Assembly: GCF_023744375.2 (NCBI RefSeq)
Contig: NZ_CP146284.1
Coordinates: 1,736,001 to 1,800,000 of the forward strand
Direction of reading: 5' to 3'
Origin: Parabacteroides sp. AD58
GTDB taxonomy: Bacteria > Bacteroidota > Bacteroidia > Bacteroidales > Tannerellaceae
Length of the DNA: 64,000 bases
How positions within the stretch are numbered: the first letter of the stretch is position 1; every line of letters starts with the position of its first letter. Positions 36,757 to 46,108 of the stretch are shown one piece after another. Under the pieces are notes generated by a model. The model ran no database searches, was not told the DNA's origin, and worked only from the letters and a program-made list of their open reading frames with translations. Position numbers and translations under genes: made by a program.

Positions 36757-38628
36757 ATGAGCACATTTATCTTTAAAAAAGGATTCGCCTGCACAGGTTT
36801 ACTGTTAGCCCTGGCAAGCTGCCAAAACAATCCGCAAGCAAAAATAACAGTAGTTGAGCAAAACGACACACTGACGGTATTGGAGATTGCCAATCCGACA
36901 CCGTACATCCTTTTACCGATCGAAGAAAGCGCGCCGGAAGCCAAAGTTTGCCTCAGCACCGGTGATCCGGGAGATACGGAAATGGATATCCGCCTGGCTC
37001 AAAATCAGGTAGACTATCTCATTCCCTTTGCTCTTCCGACCGACGACGACAAAGCGACCCTGCGCATCCGCATGGCACCCAAAGATAACATCTGCTGGCA
37101 GAAAATGGAACTGACACACACCGTCGACTCGACCAACGTGGATCCGTTCCGTCCCGTTTATCACCACACTCCGCTCTACGGCTGGATGAACGACGCCAAC
37201 GGACTGGTCTACAAAGACGGTGAATACCACTTGTTCTATCAGTACAATCCATACGGCTCGATGTGGGGAAACATGCACTGGGGACATTCCGTCAGCCAGG
37301 ATCTGATACACTGGGAACCGTTCCCCATCGCCCTCGAACGGGATACACTCGGACAGATCTTCTCGGGCAGCTCGGTTGTCGATAAAGATAATACAGCCGG
37401 ATTCGGACCGGGAGCCATCATCGCTTTCTATACATCGGCCAGCGACAAGAACGGCCAGATTCAATGTATGGCATATAGTACCGACAATGCCCGTACCTTT
37501 ACCAAATATGAAAAGAATCCGATATTGACGCCGTTCGACGGACTCAAGGATTTCCGTGATCCGAAAGTATTCTGGTACGAACCGCAGAAGAAATGGGTGA
37601 TGATCGTATCAGCCGATAAGGAAATGCGTTTCTATTCATCGACCAACCTGAAGGACTGGACATACATGAGCGCCTTCGGAGCGGGTTATGGCGCACAGCC
37701 GAACCAGTTTGAATGTCCGGATATGGTGGAACTGCCTGTCGACGGCGATGAGAACAACAAGAAATGGGCCCTGCTTGTCAACATCAACCCGGGTTGCCTC
37801 TTCGGGGGTTCAGCTACGGAATATTTCATAGGCGACTTCGACGGGAATAAATTTACCTGTGATACGAAACCGGAAGTGGCCAAATGGCTGGACTGGGGAA
37901 AAGACCATTATGCGACGGTCTGCTTCTCGAATACGGGCGACCGGGTGATAGCCGTTCCCTGGATGAGTAACTGGCAATATGCCAACATCGTTCCGACCAG
38001 CCAGTTCAGAAGCGCCAATGCCCTGCCGCGCGAACTGAGCATGTTCACCGAAGGAAATGAAATATATGTAGCCGCCAATCCGGTCAAGGAAGTAGAAAAC
38101 ATCCGACAGGAAGCACAGCAGCTGCCCGACTTCGAAGTAAAAGACACCTATGCCATCGACACGCTGCTGGCCGACAACCAAGGCGCCTACGAAATGTGCT
38201 TCACCCTTCAGCCCAATGCGGCAGATATTTCCGGCTTCAAGCTCAAGAACTCCAAGGGAGAAGAAGTAAACATTTACCTGGACCAGAAAGCCGGCAAGGT
38301 GGTAATGGACCGTACCCAAAGCGGTATTGTAGAGTTTGGCGGACAATCGACGATGCACCAAAAGGAAACAGAAAACCTGGCGGCTAAGAATGCCATCAAT
38401 TATATAGACAACTTTGCCTTGGCAACATGGGCTCCAACAAAGAAGAGTTCTAACCATCAATTTCGTATCTTTGTAGACAAATGTTCGGTGGAACTGTTTG
38501 TAGATGGCGGCAAAATAGCCATGACAAACCTGGTATTCCCGAATGAGCCTTACAACAGCGTGGAATTTTATAACGACAAAGGTTCATCGACAATCAAGGA
38601 CATGCATATTTATGAATTGAAACTATAA
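36757..38628 (+). CDS. GH32 fructan hydrolase (levanase/inulinase type), lipoprotein
   Basis: 623 residues with lipobox LASC (Cys 22). After an N-terminal beta region come the GH32 motifs: WMNDANG (143-149, nucleophile Asp), FRDPK (about 262), and ECPD (about 314, acid/base Glu), on the five-bladed propeller, and a C-terminal beta-sandwich (SSNHQFRIFVDKCSVELFVD). GH32 enzymes hydrolyse sucrose, inulin or levan to fructose. Anchored as a lipoprotein. It is followed within 19 bases by a fructokinase gene and then a sugar permease, an operon for sucrose or fructan use. Endo or exo mode cannot be told. Confidence 0.95.
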   Translation: MSTFIFKKGFACTGLLLALASCQNNPQAKITVVEQNDTLTVLEIANPTPYILLPIEESAPEAKVCLSTGDPGDTEMDIRLAQNQVDYLIPFALPTDDDKATLRIRMAPKDNICWQKMELTHTVDSTNVDPFRPVYHHTPLYGWMNDANGLVYKDGEYHLFYQYNPYGSMWGNMHWGHSVSQDLIHWEPFPIALERDTLGQIFSGSSVVDKDNTAGFGPGAIIAFYTSASDKNGQIQCMAYSTDNARTFTKYEKNPILTPFDGLKDFRDPKVFWYEPQKKWVMIVSADKEMRFYSSTNLKDWTYMSAFGAGYGAQPNQFECPDMVELPVDGDENNKKWALLVNINPGCLFGGSATEYFIGDFDGNKFTCDTKPEVAKWLDWGKDHYATVCFSNTGDRVIAVPWMSNWQYANIVPTSQFRSANALPRELSMFTEGNEIYVAANPVKEVENIRQEAQQLPDFEVKDTYAIDTLLADNQGAYEMCFTLQPNAADISGFKLKNSKGEEVNIYLDQKAGKVVMDRTQSGIVEFGGQSTMHQKETENLAAKNAINYIDNFALATWAPTKKSSNHQFRIFVDKCSVELFVDGGKIAMTNLVFPNEPYNSVEFYNDKGSSTIKDMHIYELKL

Positions 38629-38647
38629 CAATAAAATATAATGATTT

Positions 38648-39514
38648 ATGGAAAATAAAAAACCTGTAATCGTAGGTATAGGCGAACTTCTATGGGATGT
38701 TCTGCCTACAGGAAAAAGAGCCGGTGGCGCTCCGGTGAACTTTGTTTATCATGCTACTCAGCTCGGTGCTGAAGGCTACGCTATCAGCGCAGTAGGAAAT
38801 GACCTGGCAGGAACGGAAATCCTGCAGGAACTTGACAAAAACGGTATTGGCCACAGCATCGCGACGGTTGATTATCCGACGGGCACCGTACTTGTTGAAC
38901 TCAACAAGGGCATCCCGACCTACAACATCGTGGAAGGCGTTGCCTGGGATCATATTCCTCTGACGGAAGAAGCGATCAATATCGTAAAGAAAGCCGATGC
39001 CGTTTGCTTCGGCACATTGGCACAGCGCAATCCGGAATCCAGAAAAACCCTGAACACACTGCTTTCTTATGCGCCCAAATCAGCCATGCGCTTCTTCGAC
39101 ATCAATATCCGCCAGAAATATTATTCAGAAGAACTGATCAAAGACCTGCTGCAACAGGCCAATGTGTTTAAGCTGAACGACGAAGAACTCGAGATGTTCC
39201 GCCCGATGTTCAAGCTCGAAGGCGATGAAGATACCTGCTGCCGCCACATTCTGAAGGAATACAACCTGAAATACCTGGTTCTGACAGCCGGAAGCCGCTA
39301 CAGCACGATTTATTCTGCCGACGAGAAATCGACCATCAAGACACCGAAAGTAAAGGTGGCCGACACGGTTGGAGCCGGTGATTCTTTCTCGGGTGCCTTT
39401 GTTTGTTCCATCTTGTCAGGAAAGTCTTTAAAAGAAGCTCACCAGACAGCCGTCGAAACAGCGGCGTTCGTCTGCACCAAAGATGGAGCCTGGCCTGTTT
39501 ACCCTAAAAAATAA
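38648..39514 (+). CDS. PfkB-family fructokinase
   Basis: 288 residues. The ribokinase-fold signatures are present: GGAPVNFVYHATQLGAEG (about residue 28) and the C-terminal active-site motif DTVGAGDSFSGAF (about 240), with the catalytic Asp. It would phosphorylate free fructose with ATP to fructose 6-phosphate in the cytoplasm, which fits the GH32 upstream and the transporter that follows after eight bases. Substrate inferred from context. Confidence 0.93.
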   Translation: MENKKPVIVGIGELLWDVLPTGKRAGGAPVNFVYHATQLGAEGYAISAVGNDLAGTEILQELDKNGIGHSIATVDYPTGTVLVELNKGIPTYNIVEGVAWDHIPLTEEAINIVKKADAVCFGTLAQRNPESRKTLNTLLSYAPKSAMRFFDINIRQKYYSEELIKDLLQQANVFKLNDEELEMFRPMFKLEGDEDTCCRHILKEYNLKYLVLTAGSRYSTIYSADEKSTIKTPKVKVADTVGAGDSFSGAFVCSILSGKSLKEAHQTAVETAAFVCTKDGAWPVYPKK

Positions 39515-39522
39515 ATAACGTC

Positions 39523-40683
39523 ATGAGCACACAACAAAAAAGTATGATCTGGATGCTGATCCCGGTGATGTTCTCATTCTTCACGATGGGATTCGTCGAC
39601 CTGGTAGGCATCGCGACAAACTATGTCAAGGCAGATTTCCATTTGTCGGATACATTGGCCAACCTGTTGCCATCAATGGTATTCTTCTGGTTCCTGATCT
39701 TCTCTGTTCCGACCGGAATGCTGATGAACAAGATCGGCCAGCGAAAGACGGTTTTACTCAGTATCGTCGTAACCGTTGCCGCCCTCTTGTTGCCCTTGAT
39801 CAACTATTCATTTGCCAGTATGCTGATTTCCTTCTCCTTGCTGGGAATCGGAAATACGCTGATGCAAGTATCATTGAACCCGCTTCTGTCGAATATCGTC
39901 ACAGGAAACCGCCTGGCAAGTAGTCTGACATTAGGACAGTTTGTCAAGGCCATCGCTTCCTTCCTGGCTCCCATCATTGCCGGCTGGGCCGCTGTTTCGT
40001 GGGGCAACTGGAAGCTGCTCTTCCTCATCTTCCTGGTCATCGCAGTTATTGCCTGCGTCTTGTTGGGCATGACACACATCGACGAGAGCTCGTCGGCCGA
40101 GACCAAGAGTTCCACTTTCGGCGAATGCTTTGCCCTGCTGGCCGACAAGGTCGTATTGATTTCATTCTTAGGTATTGTCTGCCACGTAGGTATTGATGTA
40201 GGCTTGAACCTGACGGCCCCGAAGCTGTTGATGGAACGTCTGGACATGACACTTGCCGGAGCCGGACTGGCCACCAGCGTTTACTTCCTGTTCAGAACCA
40301 TCGGTTGTTTCAGCGGCGCCTTTCTGCTCGCCTACTTCCCGATGAAGAAAGTCTTTATCGTCAGCGTGCTGATGATGGTAGCCGCCATGATCGGACTGTT
40401 CACGATGCAGTCGCTGGCCGCACATTATGTATGTATCGCTTTGGTAGGATTAGGTAACTCGAACATCTTCTCCATGCTTTTCTCACGCGCCCTGCTCCAT
40501 CTGCCGAACCGCAAGAACGAAGTATCCGGCCTGATGATCATGGGCTTGTTTGGAGGAACGATCTTCCCGCTCTTCATGGGTATCGTATCCGACTGGATGC
40601 AGTCGCAGATCGGAGCCGTTGCTATCATGAGCATCGGTGTTCTTTATCTGCTCTCTATCATACCGGCTATCCGGAAGGACTGA
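39523..40683 (+). CDS. MFS sugar permease (FucP-like), probable fructose transporter
   Basis: 386 residues with about twelve membrane helices; MFSFFTMGFVDLVGIATNYV opens the first, and NKIGQRKTVLLSIVVT is the conserved loop between helices 2 and 3 of the major facilitator superfamily. NTLMQVSLNPLLSNI is characteristic of the FucP/glucose-galactose subgroup. It sits in the inner membrane and probably imports the monosaccharide released by the GH32 enzyme. Third and last gene of the operon. Confidence 0.9.
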   Translation: MSTQQKSMIWMLIPVMFSFFTMGFVDLVGIATNYVKADFHLSDTLANLLPSMVFFWFLIFSVPTGMLMNKIGQRKTVLLSIVVTVAALLLPLINYSFASMLISFSLLGIGNTLMQVSLNPLLSNIVTGNRLASSLTLGQFVKAIASFLAPIIAGWAAVSWGNWKLLFLIFLVIAVIACVLLGMTHIDESSSAETKSSTFGECFALLADKVVLISFLGIVCHVGIDVGLNLTAPKLLMERLDMTLAGAGLATSVYFLFRTIGCFSGAFLLAYFPMKKVFIVSVLMMVAAMIGLFTMQSLAAHYVCIALVGLGNSNIFSMLFSRALLHLPNRKNEVSGLMIMGLFGGTIFPLFMGIVSDWMQSQIGAVAIMSIGVLYLLSIIPAIRKD

Positions 40684-40705
40684 TCTGAAATAAGACAAAA
40701 CAAGA

Positions 40706-40755
40706 AACCCGCCATCCGATTCACTTTCACACTTGAAAGGATTGGATGGCGGGTT
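40706..40755 (+). terminator. Terminator of the GH32 operon
   Basis: AACCCGCCATCC (40706-40717) pairs with GGATGGCGGGTT (40744-40755), followed by ATTTTTATTT. Strong hairpin with T-rich tail. Confidence 0.9.
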
Positions 40756-40826
40756 ATTTTTATTTCCATTCATTACTCCTCGCCGGCTTCTTTGCCTAAA
40801 AGAGTAAAAAACAAAAGAAAGTGATC

Positions 40827-42110
40827 TTATTCGTTTTCCAACAGACGGATCATATCAAAGTAATAACCTTCGGCTATTTCCACACCCTTTTCTACATTGC
40901 CCGTTGCGATATCATATATATAGATACAAGGATTGGCATCTTGGGTATTCACGCCGATATAGGCCTTTCCGTCTACAATCACCGAACGCTGCGCGAAACG
41001 GCCGGCGCTATAAGGGATTTCCGCACCCTGATAACTCAAACGGCTTCTCTCACCAGTAGACAGATCTATTATCGTATAGTAATGGCTGAAATCATCTATA
41101 TCCGTTCCGGCCGCATCATTACGCGCATAAGCCAAAGCCTTCCCGTTACCCAGATTCTGGATGGTAAGCAATTTGCCGTCAGCATTCGGATATCCCTCGT
41201 AACTGGCATCAAAATCTGTCTCACCCTTTTTAATACGAAGCAAATGACCTTTCTCTATATCATCTTCATCGGAAAATGCAGCCAGATACAAGTCGCCGTC
41301 CTGATACAAGACGATGCTTTGCAACAATTCGCCGTATGCACTGCCTGCCATCTCATGCGCCAAGCTGTTCACCTTATTGCTCTCGACGGTCATAGTGGAA
41401 GGATTAATAACAGCCGTCAGGAAATTGGACGTAGCCTTTCCATATCGTCCCGACTTATCTTTGGCAAAATAGAAATAGAACAATTTCCCGGCAGACTCGT
41501 TGTACGTCAGTATTCCAGATGCATTGAATACCTTGGCATCTTCGGGAAGAGGCAGATCCAATGTTCCTTCCCCGACAATGTGCATATCGTCGGTGTTCAG
41601 CTTGGTCCATATAATCTTATCGGCATCACCGTTGGCCGCCATGATAAGCAGAATGTTATCGTCCAGCCATGCATGAGTATAGCTTCGTACCTTATAGGTA
41701 TTCTCCACAAAAGGCTGTTCCTGAATGACCTTTACCGAGTTATCCACTACCTGCAATTTAGTGAAACGGTCGTTCGATGTAGGAACCTGATAATAATATT
41801 TGCCTTTCACGATGGCCTCCATAGAATAGGTCACGTCTTCCGAGCGGAATTCCACACCATCATTCCGTATATCAATCATCGGCTGTCCGGCATCTAATGA
41901 ACTGACACTTTTAACAATGGTTCCGTCACCACGGTTCATGCCACCATGCTGGCCGATCGTCATAAAGATATCAAAATGACAGCTCGAAGCTTCAACCTGC
42001 CCGTTATTGTCGTTTCCATTATCGGGCACCGGATCCTCATCATCCGAACAAGCACTAAATGTCATTAGTGCAGCAGCAAACAAGTAGAATGCAGATTTCA
42101 ATTTTTTCAT
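40827..42110 (-). CDS. DUF4374-like surface lipoprotein
   Basis: About 427 residues from the ATG at 42110 (MKKLKSAFYLFAAALMTFSA), with lipobox FSAC and an acidic tether (SDDEDPVPDNGNDNNG), the sign of surface export in Bacteroidetes. The rest is beta-rich with repeated strand patterns (YTHAWLDDNILLIMAANGDA; AYGELLQSIVLYQDGDLYLA; QRSVIVDGKAYIGVNTQDAN), consistent with a propeller, and matches the DUF4374 group that accompanies TonB receptors. It follows the receptor gene by about 38 bases and shares its cobalamin riboswitch, so it probably presents a corrinoid or other metal ligand to that receptor. Binding target is inference. Confidence 0.8.
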   Translation of the reverse strand: MKKLKSAFYLFAAALMTFSACSDDEDPVPDNGNDNNGQVEASSCHFDIFMTIGQHGGMNRGDGTIVKSVSSLDAGQPMIDIRNDGVEFRSEDVTYSMEAIVKGKYYYQVPTSNDRFTKLQVVDNSVKVIQEQPFVENTYKVRSYTHAWLDDNILLIMAANGDADKIIWTKLNTDDMHIVGEGTLDLPLPEDAKVFNASGILTYNESAGKLFYFYFAKDKSGRYGKATSNFLTAVINPSTMTVESNKVNSLAHEMAGSAYGELLQSIVLYQDGDLYLAAFSDEDDIEKGHLLRIKKGETDFDASYEGYPNADGKLLTIQNLGNGKALAYARNDAAGTDIDDFSHYYTIIDLSTGERSRLSYQGAEIPYSAGRFAQRSVIVDGKAYIGVNTQDANPCIYIYDIATGNVEKGVEIAEGYYFDMIRLLENE

Positions 42111-42148
42111 TTTCAACATGCTTTTAATATTAATGTATAATTCAATGA

Positions 42149-44518
42149 TTACTCGATGAACAGCCGGAACTTGGCCATAAAAGCACGCCCGGGCTTCTGA
42201 AGCTTGTAGTTATCATAAGCCAACTTATCGAGGAAGTTGGTACATTCCACAGACACGTTGTAGCGACCGTTATGCCAGGAATAGGTGATATCAGCATCAC
42301 AGATGTGCTGTGTAGGAATTTTTGCCTTACTCTCACGTGCTCCATAAGCCTCCCAAGTAAGAAAATACCAATGCACCCACTGATAATCCATGCCAATACG
42401 CAAACGGCTGTTGTGCAGGAACACGTCATGGAACGTGTACGAGGCCCCAGAACTACTGAACAGCCAGGGACGGTTCGGAACACGGTTCATATAGGTGGCC
42501 GATGGTTTCCCGTCGTCCTTCAGCTTGCGCTGGTCACGGGCGTCCTGATAGCTGACATTGGCCGAAAGCTGAAGCCTGCCGTCAAAATCATAGCGGACTT
42601 CCCCTTCCATCCCCTTGATATTGACCGCCGGAACATTCTCATATTGCATCATTCCTTCTTTTTCAGAAACAGTAGCCTGAATATAATCATCCACAAACCG
42701 GAGGAAACCGTTCAGTTCATACGAAAGAGTATGCGCACCGGCGGGATGCCATGTACCGAACAAACCGAGGTTCACATTATCACTCTTTTCCGGTTTTAAG
42801 GCTACATTGGCATACACCGTCGTTCCGTTGCCTAACAATTCGCGGGCTAATGGAAGGCGTACACTATGTTCGAAGGAAGCTTTGACAGCCAGCGGCTGAA
42901 AAAAATTATAGCGCAGTCCGGCTCCATATCCAGGATAACTTTTGGTACTGGAACCCTTTACTTCATCCGAACCGGTCTGCCAATACAGATCGGTCTGGCG
43001 GATATTCAGGTGGTTCACGTAATTCTTCACGAAAAAAGAATTTTCCATCCGTCCGTCCCAAAGCGACTGATGGTAAGCCAGTCCCACAATATGTTTGCAA
43101 AGCACGTCGTTTGCCGCTTCAAAATCGGTATCCAGCTCATCATAGCGGTTGTTTCCGGTACGGTTCAACATATAATTCAGATTGATGCTATGAGATGCAC
43201 TAAATGCATAGTCCAGATTACCCCGCACGACCGTAAGCGGACGATTGTAATGGCGTATGGAACGCCCACGCCCCGTGATCTCATTACGTGAACTTTCTAT
43301 GTAGTTCCCGTTCCAGTCGTATTTGCGGTAAGCCGTATCGACTGTTATCGAATAGTCCCAAGTATGCGAGAACAAGGCGTTGAACCGCAGCCGGTCCAGT
43401 AGGAAATGATCCTTCTGGTAGCGTGCCGAAACATTCCAGGCATCACTCTGACGTTCAGCCATTCCATAAACCTTACTTTGCACGGATCCGGTCTGTAATT
43501 TTTTATCCACCTTTGAATACGATGCTGAAACAAAGAAAGCATCCGCCCACGACTTGTTCCGGAATCCGGCTTCCAGCTGTGTCAATACGGAGAAATAGCC
43601 ATCGTGGAAACGCCGGCGGTCAGACGGCACGTATTTACGGCTGTCCTCATCCCAAACCTCCACTCCTTTCATCATATAGTCGTTCAGGGAATAACTGATT
43701 CCGACTGTAGGATGGACAATCAGACCGGTTCGCTTTTCCACGAACTGAGCGTTCAAGTCAGCCTTGTGGGTATGAAAAGACCCAACGCTGTAGGAAACAT
43801 CCAGGTAATTCTTCTGTTCCTGGCGGGTAATGATATTGATGGCACCTCCCAATGCATCAGTTCCCAGGCTGGCCGGAACCACACCCTTGTAAATCTCTAC
43901 ACGATCAATAATATTTACTGGCAGGTTGGAAAGCGAGACTCCGCTTCCCTTGATATCCAAAGGAACTCCGTCGATGAAATACCGGACGGAATTTCCCGAC
44001 ATACCGTTGATAGACAAGTCATAATCGGAACCTACGCCTCCTTCTTGGCGGATCTTCACGCCCGCGCTGTGGTCCACTAATGTCGTAAGATTGTTCAAGG
44101 AGTTGACTATAGGCTTCACGTCCAACGCATTGACAGAAAAAGCCCCTTCTCTTATTTTCTGTGAGCGGCTCTTCCCGTAGACATTAACCCCATCCAAACT
44201 CACGGAACTCTCTTTCATCACAAAGTCTCTCGTCATATTCTGGTTCAGAACAATCGTCTTTTCCAGGGTTTCATACCCCAGAAATGAGAGAGACAAGGTA
44301 TAAGTTCCTGATTTCAGGCGCAATGAGTATTTGCCGTCGGCATCGCTATAAGTACCCAAAGTTGTTCCCTTGACAGAAACAGTAACCTGTGGCATGGCAC
44401 TACCGTCACGTGCCGTTATTTTCCCCGACAGGATAAAGTTATGCTGGGCAGCCGCTTCCAGACCGACAAACCACGAAGCCAACAGCAAAAACAGACAAAA
44501 AGAAAATTTCATCTTCAT
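42149..44518 (-). CDS. TonB-dependent receptor under cobalamin riboswitch control (BtuB-like role)
   Basis: 789 residues, signal peptide MKMKFSFCLFLLLASWFVGL, then a carboxypeptidase-regulatory-like domain (GSAMPQVTVSVKGTTLGTYS), a plug (GVKIRQEGGVGSDYDLSING; VRYFIDGVPLDI; DRVEIYKGVVPASLGTDALG) and a 22-strand-type barrel ending KPGRAFMAKFRLFIE. The CirA/FepA-like fold transports metal chelates with TonB energy. The riboswitch at 44656-44835 directly upstream points to a cobalamin or cobalt-related ligand. Cotranscribed with the lipoprotein gene at 40827-42110. Confidence 0.9.
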   Translation of the reverse strand: MKMKFSFCLFLLLASWFVGLEAAAQHNFILSGKITARDGSAMPQVTVSVKGTTLGTYSDADGKYSLRLKSGTYTLSLSFLGYETLEKTIVLNQNMTRDFVMKESSVSLDGVNVYGKSRSQKIREGAFSVNALDVKPIVNSLNNLTTLVDHSAGVKIRQEGGVGSDYDLSINGMSGNSVRYFIDGVPLDIKGSGVSLSNLPVNIIDRVEIYKGVVPASLGTDALGGAINIITRQEQKNYLDVSYSVGSFHTHKADLNAQFVEKRTGLIVHPTVGISYSLNDYMMKGVEVWDEDSRKYVPSDRRRFHDGYFSVLTQLEAGFRNKSWADAFFVSASYSKVDKKLQTGSVQSKVYGMAERQSDAWNVSARYQKDHFLLDRLRFNALFSHTWDYSITVDTAYRKYDWNGNYIESSRNEITGRGRSIRHYNRPLTVVRGNLDYAFSASHSINLNYMLNRTGNNRYDELDTDFEAANDVLCKHIVGLAYHQSLWDGRMENSFFVKNYVNHLNIRQTDLYWQTGSDEVKGSSTKSYPGYGAGLRYNFFQPLAVKASFEHSVRLPLARELLGNGTTVYANVALKPEKSDNVNLGLFGTWHPAGAHTLSYELNGFLRFVDDYIQATVSEKEGMMQYENVPAVNIKGMEGEVRYDFDGRLQLSANVSYQDARDQRKLKDDGKPSATYMNRVPNRPWLFSSSGASYTFHDVFLHNSRLRIGMDYQWVHWYFLTWEAYGARESKAKIPTQHICDADITYSWHNGRYNVSVECTNFLDKLAYDNYKLQKPGRAFMAKFRLFIE

Positions 44519-44655
44519 TTATTTCATTTCCTTAGTAACATCCTATATGCTTAGGGGGTAAAAGAAGAATGAAGTCTCTTTTTTATTGAAAGAAAAAAGA
44601 TAGAAAATCAAATCTGATATTTTAATAGCCTTATTCCCCGAAAGCATCAAAACAA

Positions 44656-44835
44656 AGCTGTCACTGGCAGGTCTTCTGACTTGTTCCGTTCCAAGAAGCC
44701 TTCCCATCCGGCATCCGGACAGTGGCATAGAGTTTCTTAGAAGCAAATAAAGGAACTCACAGCAGCGGGTCTGTTCCGGATTTGCACCGGATTCCCTTTT
44801 CATCACCTAATCTTCGGAAAAAGAGCGGTGAACCA
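44656..44835 (-). promoter_or_regulatory. Cobalamin (AdoCbl) riboswitch
   Basis: Read on the minus strand the RNA contains GGGAATCCGGTGCAAATCC, then CCCGCTGCTGTGA, and ends with the B12 box AGTCAGAAGACCTGCC, the three invariant parts of the cobalamin aptamer in order. It lies between a promoter at 44846-44853 and the TonB receptor start at 44518, so B12 would reduce expression of the receptor and lipoprotein. Confidence 0.96.
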
Positions 44836-44845
44836 ATAACGTAGG

Positions 44846-44853
44846 CAAAAGTA
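44846..44853 (-). promoter_or_regulatory. -7 box of the riboswitch-controlled operon
   Basis: TACTTTTG on the minus strand (CAAAAGTA on plus), fitting TAnnTTTG, about 10 bases before the aptamer begins. Confidence 0.65.
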
Positions 44854-45097
44854 GAAAAAAAATATGAAATGTATTAATTTAGAGTTTAAAATTTATTTTA
44901 GCTGTAGAAAAGCCTGGATATTATAAGAAGTCGTCGAGTATGTTTATTAAAGGCTATAAATTTCACGTATATTATTTGCTGACATTTCATCTACTTCATC
45001 CATAAAAAGATTGAATGGCAATTTATTTTTATTTCCAATCTCAACTCCTTCTCTCCACTTTTTCTGACATAAAATGGTAAAGCAAAGAAAAAGTTTA

Positions 45098-45105
45098 TAT
45101 CTTTG
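45098..45105 (+). promoter_or_regulatory. -7 box before the structured RNA
   Basis: TATCTTTG fits TAnnTTTG. A transcript would start near 45112 and run through the hairpin-rich stretch that ends in a terminator at about 45440. Confidence 0.5.
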
Positions 45106-45111
45106 TAATGT

Positions 45112-45440
45112 TTCCTTTCCACGCCGATGATAAGGGTGTGGAGGGAAACAAGACATATTATTGAAAGGCGTTTACTTGACGCTTTGGTTTTGACACTCTA
45201 AGAATCTCGCAAATTCGTTAATGATTAGTCAAAAACAAAGCAACGGTGGATGCCCTCGGGTGTATATATGTATAGCCCTTTTATACCCTCTTGGTTCCTA
45301 CCTTTATACCAAGAGGGAAAGGGTGAGTTATATAATACTATCGGCGTGGGGCTTTCGGCGTTGTTCGTTTCGACTAATCGGGCAATGCGAGAGCCTTTAG
45401 AGTGTGGGACGAGCAACAAGTACAGTTCCCACGCTTTTTT
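45112..45440 (+). ncRNA. Candidate structured RNA, about 330 nt, unclassified
   Basis: Between a -7 box and a T-run the plus strand has nested inverted repeats: a 5' hairpin TGTTTCC..CCAC/GTGGAGGGAAACA (about 45109-45150); stem A GCTTTGGTTTTGAC/GTCAAAAACAAAGC (45181-45194, 45228-45241); stem B CCCTTT+CCCTCTTGGT / ACCAAGAGGG+AAAGGG (45276-45323); stem C GGCTTTCGGCGTTG/CAATGCGAGAGCC (45350-45363, 45383-45395); and a terminator GTGGGAC/GTTCCCAC (45404-45432) with TTTTTTT. ACTCTAA in the loop of stem A (45195-45201) can pair with TTAGAGT (45397-45403), a possible pseudoknot. I match it to no known RNA with confidence. Small frames on both strands here are probably incidental. Confidence 0.6.
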
Positions 45441-45488
45441 TGTTTAATAGCCTTTTTGGGGGATTGGAAGGCTTTACACTTTATTGCT

Positions 45489-45974
45489 ATGAATAATTTA
45501 GAATTTAAAAACCATTTAAAATGTACCCTTAAAAAAAAGAGATTATTATTTTACGTTGTGTTGTCTTTTTTGTTTCCAGGTATATCTTATTCGCAAAATG
45601 GCATAAAATATTCAACCTATGATCCTATTTATGTCCCTAATATACAATACAACATACCTGTTCCACCTAACATTGAAGAGGAGTATATGCTGAAAAAACA
45701 AGCTACAAAAAATCGTATTGATGCAGAAAAACGTAAGAATATTATAGGATATTACTTAAGTAGTAATAAAGAATGGGTTGAAGTACGCTTACATTTGAAA
45801 ACAGATCCTGCTACTACAAATGATTTATACGTAGATGGATATACAAAATTGGGTAGTCAACTAATGAAAAAATGTAATGCACAAGTATATGAGGTCACTC
45901 GTGTTTTTGATGGTGATTTAGTAGATTATTTTAATTATAAAATTAAAGTAGAAGGAAGAAGTATCTATTTTTAA
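45489..45974 (+). CDS. Hypothetical exported protein
   Basis: From the ATG at 45489 there are 161 residues (MNNLEFKNHLKCTLKKKRLL), with a basic start, a hydrophobic segment LLFYVVLSFLFPGISYS and a likely cleavage before QNGIKYS. The mature part has a proline-rich opening (YDPIYVPNIQYNIPVPPNIE), a basic helix (EYMLKKQATKNRIDAEKRKN) and a small beta-like end (EVTRVFDGDLVDYFNYKIKV). No family recognised. It starts 49 bases after the terminator of the structured RNA and is very AT-rich, as are the following genes. Likely periplasmic or surface; function unknown. Confidence 0.65.
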   Translation: MNNLEFKNHLKCTLKKKRLLFYVVLSFLFPGISYSQNGIKYSTYDPIYVPNIQYNIPVPPNIEEEYMLKKQATKNRIDAEKRKNIIGYYLSSNKEWVEVRLHLKTDPATTNDLYVDGYTKLGSQLMKKCNAQVYEVTRVFDGDLVDYFNYKIKVEGRSIYF

Positions 45975-46108
45975 ATAGATTAATTAAGCCTAAATAGTTA
46001 AAGTTCATCTTGAATATTCCTTTGGTTTCTTTATCAATAACATGAAGTAAACATTTGGGGAAATAAAAACAAATTCTTATATAAAATAACATTCATAAAT
46101 ATATTGTC

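Noticed and set aside
42272..44080. Plus-strand frames of 90-175 residues opposite the TonB receptor
   Set aside because: Antisense shadows; the receptor frame is full length and recognisable.
44947..45156. A 69-residue minus-strand frame ending MDEVDEMSANNIREIYSL
   Set aside because: It overlaps the -7 box and 5' hairpin of the RNA, has no visible ribosome site and matches no family; a decayed gene piece remains possible.
45243..45256. ACGGTGGATGCCCT resembles the conserved 5' end of 23S rRNA
   Set aside because: Only 14 bases match; the sequence before and after it has no rRNA similarity I can see.
45225..45447. Two overlapping small frames on opposite strands (about 64 residues each)
   Set aside because: They sit inside the structured RNA stems, lack ribosome sites and have low-complexity content; the stems explain the sequence better.
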